A stretch of DNA of 64,000 nucleotides from Bacteroidetes bacterium UBA7662 (GTDB lineage Bacteria > Bacteroidota > Bacteroidia > UBA7662): NCBI GenBank assembly GCA_002483345.1, contig DLHS01000007.1, positions 1-64,000 on the forward strand. The letters are read 5' to 3'. The notes beneath the pieces are model-generated. The model saw only the letters and a program-made list of their open reading frames with translations. It was not told the origin of the DNA and ran no database searches. This document shows, one piece after another, positions 30,335-37,856 of this stretch; position 1 is the stretch's first letter; each line of letters begins with the position of its first letter. A program made the translations under genes and the position numbers.

Positions 30335-31246
30335 TCAGAAGCTCATTTTACATTTATAAAGCTTACTCAACCCATTTTCGCTGCCAGTGATACAGTCCTG
30401 AAATGCATTCAGGTCTTCAAATTTCTCAGGAATCAGCGTACTCCTCCGGCTGGTGAAATAAAGGGTATTTGTTTGAGGATCATAAAACGGACAATACTCC
30501 ATATATCGGGTGTTGAGGGTGCTGCCAAGATTTTCTGCAACGCCCCATTCCCCTTTTTCATTCTTTTTCGACACATACAAATCACCGCTGCCCATACCAT
30601 CCTTTGCATTGTATTTGGTGTAAAGGAGGAATGTTTCATCTTTAGCAATGAAGGCGTTAAATTCAAATCCCTCACTGTTGATGTTTTTATTCAGTAAAAC
30701 CGGCCTGGAATAGACCGTTCCATCCCATATACAGCAATATATATCGTCTTTTCCCAAGCCTGATGCTGATTCCAGGGTGAAATACAAATTGCCGTTATCG
30801 GCCAGGGTTGGATAAAATTCGTTGCCTTCCGTGTTTACCTGATTACCCATATTTACGGGCTTTGACCAGGGACTATTTTTATTGCTTCTTTCCACATACC
30901 AAAGGTCGAAATCACTTTTAAGGCTTTCCGATTCCGTTTTAGGCCTGTCAGAAGCGAAATAAAGCCTGCGGCCATCTTTTGATAAAAAGGGCTCCATATA
31001 AGCGTATCCATCGCAAAAAGGGAGCAGCTCCGGGTTGCTCCAGTTTTTATTTTTCACACAAACAAGCTGCGACAAGTCTTGATTGGGACTTTGAATGGTA
31101 AAATAGGCTTCCGATTCATCTGATGAAATGCAAAAGTCGCGCAGGTTCTGAAACTTATTTAAGTCCTGACTCACAAGCTGAACAGCTTGTCCGGATAACG
31201 ATTCTGACATCAAAATCAGAAGGGGAAGGAGGACCTTTTTGCGCAT
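30335..31246 (-). CDS. Exported PD40 (TolB-like propeller) protein
   Basis: A 303-residue protein. The ATG giving MRKKVLLPLLILMSESLSGQ yields a signal peptide and is preferred over an earlier start. The mature part has several PD40/WD40-like blades with the typical S-x-D-G-R-R-L-Y-F-A-S-D signature (LSKDGRRLYFASDRP) and its variants (LADNGNLYFTLES, NTLYFTSRRS). Such proteins in Bacteroidota occur as stand-alone modules or in OmpA-PD40 fusions of the gliding/T9SS machinery. No partner gene is nearby. Function not assignable. Confidence 0.82.
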   Translation of the reverse strand: MRKKVLLPLLILMSESLSGQAVQLVSQDLNKFQNLRDFCISSDESEAYFTIQSPNQDLSQLVCVKNKNWSNPELLPFCDGYAYMEPFLSKDGRRLYFASDRPKTESESLKSDFDLWYVERSNKNSPWSKPVNMGNQVNTEGNEFYPTLADNGNLYFTLESASGLGKDDIYCCIWDGTVYSRPVLLNKNINSEGFEFNAFIAKDETFLLYTKYNAKDGMGSGDLYVSKKNEKGEWGVAENLGSTLNTRYMEYCPFYDPQTNTLYFTSRRSTLIPEKFEDLNAFQDCITGSENGLSKLYKCKMSF

Positions 31247-31512
31247 CGTTTCTCTTTTAAAATGGCCGCCAAGGGCAGTCCAGCTGAAAACCACTGTTCA
31301 ATTACCCCAAGTTAGTTAAAATCGGATCCATAGCTACCGGTTACGTTGAGGTCCTCCCTGCTCTACAGACGGTCTTAATTAGAGTTTTCAGGCATGTAGC
31401 ATTACACTTACTTATAATGGCAGTCTGTCTAAAAACCTCTGAAATGTAAAAAGCAATGGCAAATACAGCGTTTAAAAGACTCCTTTCTTTGCTCAATTGA
31501 GGTTTTAAGACA
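31247..31512. other. Gene-free stretch left of the defence cassette
   Basis: No convincing gene. It contains a 19-base inverted repeat, CAGTCTGTCTAAAAACCTC (31421-31439) against 31499-31517 at 17 of 19 positions, with a 59-base loop. A 10-base direct repeat TGTTCAATTA lies at 31295-31304 and 31604-31613, bracketing about 300 bases. This may be the remnant of an older insertion. Confidence 0.5.
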
Positions 31513-31653
31513 GTCTGACGGTTTGGCGCTTGGCGCAGTAGCGGATTTCGGAGTACAAAACTGTCAATACACCATCCCGCACGTTCGGGAATGCGAGATA
31601 GAATGTTCAATTAACCACATCACCCGCCATTGAGCCAAACGCCTGTTGGGTGC
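31513..31653 (-). repeat. attC-like recombination site at the 3' end of the defence cassette
   Basis: Read on the minus strand it begins GCACCCAAC (containing RYYYAAC), then GGCGTTTGGCTCAATGGCGG, a variable middle, an inverted partner of that arm (31525-31546 against 31622-31643, 17 of 22 pairing) and AAACCG followed by TCAGAC, which is one base off TTRRRY. Length 141 bases, within the known attC range. Its first core is the exact complement of the GTTGGGTGC at the 5' boundary of the same island (34895-34887). It starts 17 bases after the last cassette gene. Confidence 0.6.
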
Positions 31654-31670
31654 TGGCCTTCTGTCTTTCG

Positions 31671-31886
31671 TCATCCTACTTGGTTTTCTGAGTAATGTCC
31701 TTTAATGTGTGCCAAGAAGAATTTCCCTACTGAATCACTTCCAATAAATTCATAATAGGTGCTTTCTGGAAAGTCGTAATACTGCCAAACTGCACCATTT
31801 TTTTTGAATTCAATTTCAAGAGTCGATGTATTTGGGTCAAACCCAATACCAGTTATCATTGATGATTCTACATATTCTCTGTCCAT
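31671..31886 (-). CDS. KTSC domain small protein
   Basis: A 71-residue protein with the KTSC pattern: VESSMITGIGFDPNTSTLEIEF, then VWQYYDFPESTYYEFIGSDSVGKFF, ending HIKGHYSENQV. The domain is named after its occurrence at the C-terminus of some lysyl-tRNA synthetases, and its function is not established. It is the third gene of the SIR2-HerA run, two bases after the HerA stop, with the same AT-rich base composition, so it belongs to that operon. Whether it contributes to defence is open. Confidence 0.85.
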   Translation of the reverse strand: MDREYVESSMITGIGFDPNTSTLEIEFKKNGAVWQYYDFPESTYYEFIGSDSVGKFFLAHIKGHYSENQVG

Positions 31887-31888
31887 AT

Positions 31889-33652
31889 TTAAAATTTTTG
31901 TTGTCTTATTCTTGTTACAACGGTTTTATAGTTTTCTTCATTAGTCGGGTGCTCTTGTTGCCATTTTTCAACAAGTTTTGGGTCATCACTTGTTGGTCTT
32001 GGAACATTTAGTTTGAGTCTTACCCTTGAGGGAATTTTGATTGCTTCTCCAACAATTATAGCTTCACCTGTCCTTAATGAAGGAAGTAGGTCAATTAAGC
32101 TATTTAAGTTGTCGGGGGCTGAGGATTTAACTATGGATTGGTCGCCCGAATTGGTTAATCGTAACGCAATGAAAGTTCCCACTTGGGCTAAGATTGTTTC
32201 TGAAATTTCTGATGGTCTTTGTGAAATCACTAATGCTCCTAAACCAAACTTTCTACCTTCTTTAAATACTCTTTCTACCGCTGATTTTGAATAACTGTTA
32301 TTGTCATTTTTGTTAAGATAGTTGTGTGCTTCTTCATACGCCAAAAGGAGAGGTCTATTTTTTCCTGTATATGTTTCATTCCGCCCCCAAAACATACTGT
32401 CGTAAACAAATCTTGTTATAAGCCCAACGGTTATATCAAGAACTTCAAAAGGAACTCCACTTAAATCTAAGATTGAGAGTTTACTATCACTTCCAATCCA
32501 TTCATTCAATAGATGATGTAAATCCTTATCTGAATTGGCATCTTTGAAGTCCCCTGGATTAAAAAGGAAATCAAATCTTGAATCCTTGAGTCTTGAAAGT
32601 ATCTTCTTTTCGTATGAATAATACTCTTGGTGTTTAGACTTAAAAGGCTCTGTATTGTTTGTTGGATAAGGTGTGAATTGAGCAGGAATTAAGTTTTCAC
32701 AATCACCTGCATTTATTTCTTGTGCGGTTGCTCGTGTTTGGTCGTCTTTATTCGAACTGCTAAACGTAGCATTCAACAGCCAATTCATTTCGTGCCATAA
32801 TTTTCTAGCACTAAAAGGAATAGGAGAATCAGATGTTACAAAGTCAGGATTTACTACGCCTGATTTCAGATTGCAATTTTCTTTTTTCAAAGTTGTTACC
32901 AAGTCTCTAAATAGGCGATAATCAGGCTTTTGGTCATCTGTCGGTTTGGCCCCTACTAAAAAATATGCAAGTTCATCGAAAGACATTAACCAAAAAGGAA
33001 TGAACAATGGATTGGCTGGGTCATTTATTTTTAAAACTTTAGCTTCGGGAAAAGCAGAAGAGTATTCACCGTGAGGGTCAACAAGGATAATTCTTGAACC
33101 TTGATAACCATTCAAAATTGCTTTGAGGATACTAACTGTTGTATTAGACTTTCCACTGCCTGTTGAACCTAAAATTGCACAATGTCTTAGAACTAATCTG
33201 TGCAAATCTGCATAGACACTTAAATTTTCAGATGATGAATGTTTGCCAATTTCAATCGAGCCTGCATCTTTTTTGCCATAAATATCAAAAAGGTCTTTTT
33301 CAATGACTATGTGGACTTCATCATTGATCGTTGGATAAGTCCCAATACCTTTTTCAAAATCATCTTCTCCTACTTTTTCACCAACAAGTTGAACGGTTAA
33401 AAACCTTGATCCAAAACTATATTTTAAAATTGCTTCATCTGTTTTGCTTGGGGTATTACTTACTGATGAAACAATACCGTATATAGTGATATTGCCAATT
33501 GGAATTTTTACGAATGTTCCAATTTGACCTATTTTATATAGGCGACCATTGATTATAGGAGCTGCCGATGGTATTTCGTTTGAAACTTCAACTTCAATTG
33601 TTCCCGAGTCAACTCTTATTATGTGGCCTAAATATGTTATCTCGGTTTTCAT
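31889..33652 (-). CDS. herA: HerA-like hexameric ATPase of a SIR2-HerA defence system
   Basis: A 587-residue FtsK/HerA-type ATPase. An N-terminal HAS-barrel (about 1-125) precedes the RecA-like core: Walker A GSTGSGKSN (162-170), IILVDPHGEYSSAF (188-201), Walker B LLLAYEEAH (435-443) and SQRPSE (477-482), with an all-helical insertion between. In SIR2-HerA (Nezha-like) antiphage systems HerA forms hexamers that bind SIR2 rings and control NAD+ hydrolysis. Start overlaps the SIR2 stop by four bases. AT-rich, unlike the flanking genes. Confidence 0.92.
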   Translation of the reverse strand: MKTEITYLGHIIRVDSGTIEVEVSNEIPSAAPIINGRLYKIGQIGTFVKIPIGNITIYGIVSSVSNTPSKTDEAILKYSFGSRFLTVQLVGEKVGEDDFEKGIGTYPTINDEVHIVIEKDLFDIYGKKDAGSIEIGKHSSSENLSVYADLHRLVLRHCAILGSTGSGKSNTTVSILKAILNGYQGSRIILVDPHGEYSSAFPEAKVLKINDPANPLFIPFWLMSFDELAYFLVGAKPTDDQKPDYRLFRDLVTTLKKENCNLKSGVVNPDFVTSDSPIPFSARKLWHEMNWLLNATFSSSNKDDQTRATAQEINAGDCENLIPAQFTPYPTNNTEPFKSKHQEYYSYEKKILSRLKDSRFDFLFNPGDFKDANSDKDLHHLLNEWIGSDSKLSILDLSGVPFEVLDITVGLITRFVYDSMFWGRNETYTGKNRPLLLAYEEAHNYLNKNDNNSYSKSAVERVFKEGRKFGLGALVISQRPSEISETILAQVGTFIALRLTNSGDQSIVKSSAPDNLNSLIDLLPSLRTGEAIIVGEAIKIPSRVRLKLNVPRPTSDDPKLVEKWQQEHPTNEENYKTVVTRIRQQKF

Positions 33653-34842
33653 TTCGTAAAGTTTTCTATTGCTTCTCTTTTTCCTGAATTGGAAATAAGG
33701 AAGTTTACAAGCTCATTGAAGTCACCAAGTTTGAATGTGCTTGTGTTGGAATCCCAAAAAGTTTCTGATTTTTCATTCGGTTTCAAATCATCTGCGGAAT
33801 AGTGCCAATCTCCCAAATTGCCATTTACAATAGCCTTTGTTGGTCCAAAGACTATAAGATTCATATATGAAGACGTTAGTTTATGCAAATTCACTACTTC
33901 AGCATCTTGGAAAAAGAAAACCAAGGCAGTTAATCTATTATTTTGTCTTAAACAGTTAAATATAATTTCGTTGATATGTTGGTCGAAGAATGAATAGCCT
34001 GAGAAAATAAATAGGAGCTCGCCGCTAAGTAAATAGTTTTTTAGTCTGTCGAAATAAGCTATAAAAGGCTGTTTCTTAGATGAATCATATTTTTCCTTTG
34101 AGGGATAAATTACAAGTTCATTTTTTTCATCTTCTATTTTTTCAATTTTCCCTTGTCGAATGATTTTTTGTGCCTTTGTGGCTGGGTCAATTTTCCAAAA
34201 CCAACTCAATGAGCCGTGAATTTTCCAAAGTCTAATCCAATTTTGTGTCAAGTCATTTTTTGACACAAATTGGTCAATACTTTCTTGCCAAAAGAATGGT
34301 TCAAATGAACCAACAAATCCATCAAAGTATGGGATTTGGCTAGCTTCCAAAGATTTCTCAATTATTAGATCATAATTTGTAGTGAATATTTCTTTTGAAA
34401 AGTCTCTATTGAGCATACTTAGCCAAGCAAAGAATTTTTTTGTTTGACTTATGTCTGCAACCGCTTCTTTTGCCGCAATGATTTGATAAATTATTTTACA
34501 AATTTCTATATCAAGGGTTTTGGCAGATTCACCTGTTATGTCTTGATAGCTTTTTGTATTGACTTCTCCCGTAATCTCTCGAATCCTTCTAATATGATTT
34601 AAGATGTCTTCAATATTGACATTTCGGTCTTTGATAATGGGTTTTAAGTCTTCCTTAATCGCAAGAAAGTTGGCTTTGTTCGCTCCATTTAGTTCTGCTT
34701 CTATGCCGGCGGTCAATTGCTCAACATTTGGTATTTTTAACGCACAAGAAGTCCCTGCGCCAAAAAAGAATCCTATGTTCTTGGAATAGGATAAATGTGT
34801 TTTCAGTTCTCTTACTTCTCTTATTAAGTTTATTTTTTCCAT
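33649..34842 (-). CDS. SIR2-family NADase of a SIR2-HerA defence system
   Basis: A 397-residue sirtuin-fold protein. NAD-binding motif FFFGAGTS (25-32), TTNYD (154-158) and the catalytic His in KIHGSLSW (207-213) are intact. There is no Cys4 zinc module typical of deacetylase sirtuins, which fits the defence-type SIR2 proteins that hydrolyse NAD+ on phage infection. The C-terminal half (LLFIFSGYSFFDQHINEIIF) matches the end of the SIR2_2 domain. It is the first gene of the cassette, its ATG about 45 bases from the GTTGGGTGC boundary. Confidence 0.9.
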   Translation of the reverse strand: MEKINLIREVRELKTHLSYSKNIGFFFGAGTSCALKIPNVEQLTAGIEAELNGANKANFLAIKEDLKPIIKDRNVNIEDILNHIRRIREITGEVNTKSYQDITGESAKTLDIEICKIIYQIIAAKEAVADISQTKKFFAWLSMLNRDFSKEIFTTNYDLIIEKSLEASQIPYFDGFVGSFEPFFWQESIDQFVSKNDLTQNWIRLWKIHGSLSWFWKIDPATKAQKIIRQGKIEKIEDEKNELVIYPSKEKYDSSKKQPFIAYFDRLKNYLLSGELLFIFSGYSFFDQHINEIIFNCLRQNNRLTALVFFFQDAEVVNLHKLTSSYMNLIVFGPTKAIVNGNLGDWHYSADDLKPNEKSETFWDSNTSTFKLGDFNELVNFLISNSGKREAIENFTK

Positions 34843-34886
34843 TTCATTCGATTTGTCAATTTGGTCTGTGGTCGTCCTTTAGGCTT

Positions 34887-34895
34887 GCACCCAAC
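34887..34895 (-). other. 5' core site of the defence cassette
   Basis: Minus strand reads GTTGGGTGC, matching the integron core GTTRRRY, with the exact complement GCACCCAAC opening the attC-like site at the other end (31653-31645). AT-rich cassette sequence starts just after it. Confidence 0.55.
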
Positions 34896-35023
34896 TAGTT
34901 TATATACGCAACAAACATGCGCTTTTAAGCCCAATAGGCCCGTCTACACGAAGGTTTATCGCCCCGAATATAAACATTTCCCACAATCCACTGCTATCTC
35001 CCTGAAAAAGAATGGATAAGGGC

Positions 35024-36949
35024 TTATATGGCCCTCCGGAACACCCGCCAATCCTCCAGCGCCGTATAATCCTTCGCATAGGCCTTGTGGATGCGGGAAC
35101 GGAGCGGACCTTCGGCTAAATCTCCGGCGGGATCGAGCAAAGCGGGTTTGAGACGGGGAAGTTTTTCCTGATGGGGGTAACCTACCAGGGTTTTACGGCC
35201 CGCCAACAGACCCAAAAGCGCCAGCGGGTTTCGACAGGCAGCCGGATACCACCAAACACCAAGCGGATAAAAAAGTAATAAGACGATGCCTGCCATGAAA
35301 TCAAGCACCCGCTTGTTGCGGCGTGCACCCGGCAGGTTAAGGTTGAGGTTAAAATCAGGGGTATATAAATCACCCGGATAGTCCACATGGTTGCTACCGA
35401 TTACATAATCGGTTCCCGGAGGTACAATTTTAAGCTCATCTACCTGTCCGCGCAAAATATCAAAGTTCGAAATGATGGTTTTGTAGGGGAGATCTTCCCC
35501 GCAGAAAATCACCTCCGAAACATCGAGCCGGCTGACGGCCAGCTGAAGCTGGCTGCTGTCGCCCAGGTAAAACTCGTTGGCGGCATCTGCTTTCCGGTCG
35601 CTGAGGAAGCCTACAAATTTGCTGTTCACTCCTGCCCGCTGCAGAATGGCATGTACACGGTCAACTTCACCGCCGCTACCGACTATCAAGGTCCGTTTGC
35701 TGCTGTGTTTGTGTTCTACCCAACGGCCATTGAGGAGGAGGTTGATGATACCCCGTGCCAGCAAAGTGGTCGCGACAGCCGCTGCAGTCCCGGCCAGAAT
35801 CAAACCCCGGCTGAAACGCAGTTCAGGTGGGAAGAAGGCATAAACGGCAGCAATTACTACTGTTCCGAACAATAAACCCCGGATGAGGCGGGCTGGTCGG
35901 AAGGGTTTGTCATAAGCACCGCTGAAATAGGCGCTCAACACCCAGATGACCACAAAAGCCGGTACAATGCCCTGCATAAACACAGCCGGATAAACCGTTC
36001 CTTCGGCTACCTTAACATTGTTTTCCCAGAAATCTTTCAGGAAATACATACCGGTATAAATGAGGCCCGCATCGAGCACAGGATTAAAAAACACCTTGCT
36101 CCAGCGTTTCAGCAGACTGATAAGCGCCCTGAAAACAATGCCGAACTGAATGAGCCAGCCAAATAACCGGGCGTTACCCGGACTGAAGTACTGCCTTGCG
36201 AAAATGGCCATGGCCTGGTAAAACACCCGCACATAGTTGACGCTGTCTTTTTTAGTGCTCTCACCTTTGTAGTGAATGATGGGGCTATCTGCAAAATACC
36301 AGTTTTCGTAACCGGCCAGGCGAATGCGGTAGCTCAGGTCAATATCTTCCCCGTACATGAAGTATTTTTCGTCGAGCAGGCCGGTCTGGTCGAGCACCGA
36401 TTTACGCATGAGCATAAAGGCCCCCGCGAGTATGTCGACGGGGTGATTTTCATGCTCATTCAGGAAGGTGAGGTGGTAGCGGCCGAAACGCCGGCTTTTG
36501 GGGAAGAAGGCTGAAAGGCCGAATATTTTGTAAAAAGCAACTTCCGGCGTAGGAAGTCCGCGTTTTGATTCTTTCAGGAAATTACCCGATCCATCCAGCA
36601 TCCGGATACCCAGTCCACCTGCCTGTGGCCGTTCATCCATAAAAGCGACGGCCTGACGGAAGGTATCCTCGGCCACCACAGTATCGGGATTCAGCAACAG
36701 CACATATTCACCGGACGACAAGCGCATGGCCTGGTTATTGGCCTTGCTGAAACCCAGGTTTTTATCGTTGGCAATCAATTTCAACTGAGGAAATTTCTCC
36801 CTTACCATCTCAGCAGAACCGTCAGACGACCGGTTATCTACCACCCAAATCTCGGCCTCCAGCCCCTCACACGCCTTCATTGCTGCCCGGAGCGCCTGCT
36901 CAAGGAAGTATTTGACATTGTAGTTGACGATGATGACGGAGAGTTTCAT
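35024..36949 (-). CDS. Glycosyltransferase family 2 fused to a membrane sugar-phosphate-transferase-like region
   Basis: A 641-residue protein. Residues 1-280 are a GT2 (GT-A) domain: LSVIIVNYN, EIWVVDNRSSDGSAEMV, VLLLNPDTVV (DxD-like), GAFMLMRKSV and YGEDIDLSYRIRLAGY. The second half has five or so hydrophobic segments (about 325-420), a nucleotide-binding-like VGSGGEVDRVHAIL stretch (about 425-445) and a C-terminus KRVLDFMAGIVLLL that recalls the PF02397 phosphoglycosyl transferase start, but without the family's conserved E/K core and PG(L/I)TG blocks. The fusion may add a sugar to a lipid carrier while the second half only anchors it. The ATG at 36949 is preferred to a TTG three codons earlier. 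Confidence 0.82.
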   Translation of the reverse strand: MKLSVIIVNYNVKYFLEQALRAAMKACEGLEAEIWVVDNRSSDGSAEMVREKFPQLKLIANDKNLGFSKANNQAMRLSSGEYVLLLNPDTVVAEDTFRQAVAFMDERPQAGGLGIRMLDGSGNFLKESKRGLPTPEVAFYKIFGLSAFFPKSRRFGRYHLTFLNEHENHPVDILAGAFMLMRKSVLDQTGLLDEKYFMYGEDIDLSYRIRLAGYENWYFADSPIIHYKGESTKKDSVNYVRVFYQAMAIFARQYFSPGNARLFGWLIQFGIVFRALISLLKRWSKVFFNPVLDAGLIYTGMYFLKDFWENNVKVAEGTVYPAVFMQGIVPAFVVIWVLSAYFSGAYDKPFRPARLIRGLLFGTVVIAAVYAFFPPELRFSRGLILAGTAAAVATTLLARGIINLLLNGRWVEHKHSSKRTLIVGSGGEVDRVHAILQRAGVNSKFVGFLSDRKADAANEFYLGDSSQLQLAVSRLDVSEVIFCGEDLPYKTIISNFDILRGQVDELKIVPPGTDYVIGSNHVDYPGDLYTPDFNLNLNLPGARRNKRVLDFMAGIVLLLFYPLGVWWYPAACRNPLALLGLLAGRKTLVGYPHQEKLPRLKPALLDPAGDLAEGPLRSRIHKAYAKDYTALEDWRVFRRAI

Positions 36950-36997
36950 GGGTGACAAGCGCTACAAGAATAAGAAAATACCTGCTGAAAGTCTTGT

Positions 36998-37603
36998 TTA
37001 ACCCCCAAAAGGCACCCTGTTAAGGATAGAACGGCCCAAAGTAAGCTCATCGGCATACTCCAGTTCACCGCCGATGGCGATGCCCCGGGCGATGGTGCTG
37101 ATGCGGACCGGCTGGCCGGCCAGTTTTTTGGAGATGTAAAAGCCGGTGGTATCGCCTTCCATGGTGGCGCTGAGGGCCAGCAGTATCTCTTTCACTTCGC
37201 CGGAAGCAACACGGTCGAGCAGCGATTGTATCTTGAGCTGGTCGGGGCTGACGCCTTCCATGGGGGCTATAAGGCCACCCAGTACGTGATAAACACCGGT
37301 GTATTGCCCCGTATTTTCAATCGCTATTACATCCCGGAGATCAGCTACCACGCAAATTGTTCCTTTATCACGGGTTTTGCTGGCGCAGATGCGGCAAACC
37401 GGTTCGTCGCTGATGTTGTGGCAGCTGCTGCAGTACACTACCTTGCTGCGCAGGTCGCTGATAGCTTTCGCCAGCTGCTGTGATTCTTCTCCCGGTTGCC
37501 GCAGCAGGTAGAGGGTGAGCCGCAGCGCCGATTTGCGGCCGATTCCCGGGAAACGGGAAAAGGCATTGACAGCCTCTTCAATCAGGCGGGAAGGGTAGTT
37601 CAT
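36998..37603 (-). CDS. recR: Recombination protein RecR
   Basis: RecFOR-pathway protein of 201 residues that forms a clamp and helps load RecA on gaps. N-terminal helix-hairpin-helix LIEEAVNAFSRFPGIGRKSALRL, the C4 zinc finger CSSCHNISDEPVCRIC, the Toprim domain (ICVVADLRDVIAIENTGQYTGVYHVLGGLIAPMEGV) and the Walker-B-like end are all present. A -7 element TATTTTTG (37615-37608) ends only four bases before the ATG, indicating a leaderless message. Confidence 0.96.
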   Translation of the reverse strand: MNYPSRLIEEAVNAFSRFPGIGRKSALRLTLYLLRQPGEESQQLAKAISDLRSKVVYCSSCHNISDEPVCRICASKTRDKGTICVVADLRDVIAIENTGQYTGVYHVLGGLIAPMEGVSPDQLKIQSLLDRVASGEVKEILLALSATMEGDTTGFYISKKLAGQPVRISTIARGIAIGGELEYADELTLGRSILNRVPFGG

Positions 37604-37607
37604 CTTA

Positions 37608-37615
37608 CAAAAATA
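37608..37615 (-). promoter_or_regulatory. -7 element of recR, leaderless arrangement
   Basis: TATTTTTG on the minus strand, ending four bases before the ATG, so transcription should begin at or in the start codon. Confidence 0.5.
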
Positions 37616-37673
37616 GGAGATGAAACGAGGGGAGGAAGTGCAATTATTTTGGGAAACCGTCTACTTTCACAAA

Positions 37674-37795
37674 CGGACGTTTTGGTTAAACGGTTAAACG
37701 GATGTTTTGGTTAAACGGGGTTGTATGAAATATGGATTGGGTTAACCCGATCTTAAAAACCGGCTATCTGGCAAAACTGGCTATCTGGCAAAACT
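37674..37795. repeat. Two small tandem repeats in the recR-symporter gap
   Basis: A 20-base unit CGGAYGTTTTGGTTAAACGG occurs twice at a 25-base period (37674-37693, 37699-37718), and the 17-base unit GGCTATCTGGCAAAACT occurs twice in direct succession (37762-37778, 37779-37795). The rest of the 253-base gap holds no gene that I can support. Confidence 0.85.
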
Positions 37796-37856
37796 ACCCC
37801 CCGTTGTGGATGGCGATTCCCGCGTGTATATTACCTTCGTAACAGATACCCGCCAC

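Noticed and set aside
31341..31610. 89-codon open frame on the minus strand
   Set aside because: It overlaps the attC-like site and the inverted repeat, and shows no recognisable domain; I first considered a decayed transposase but saw no DDE motif.
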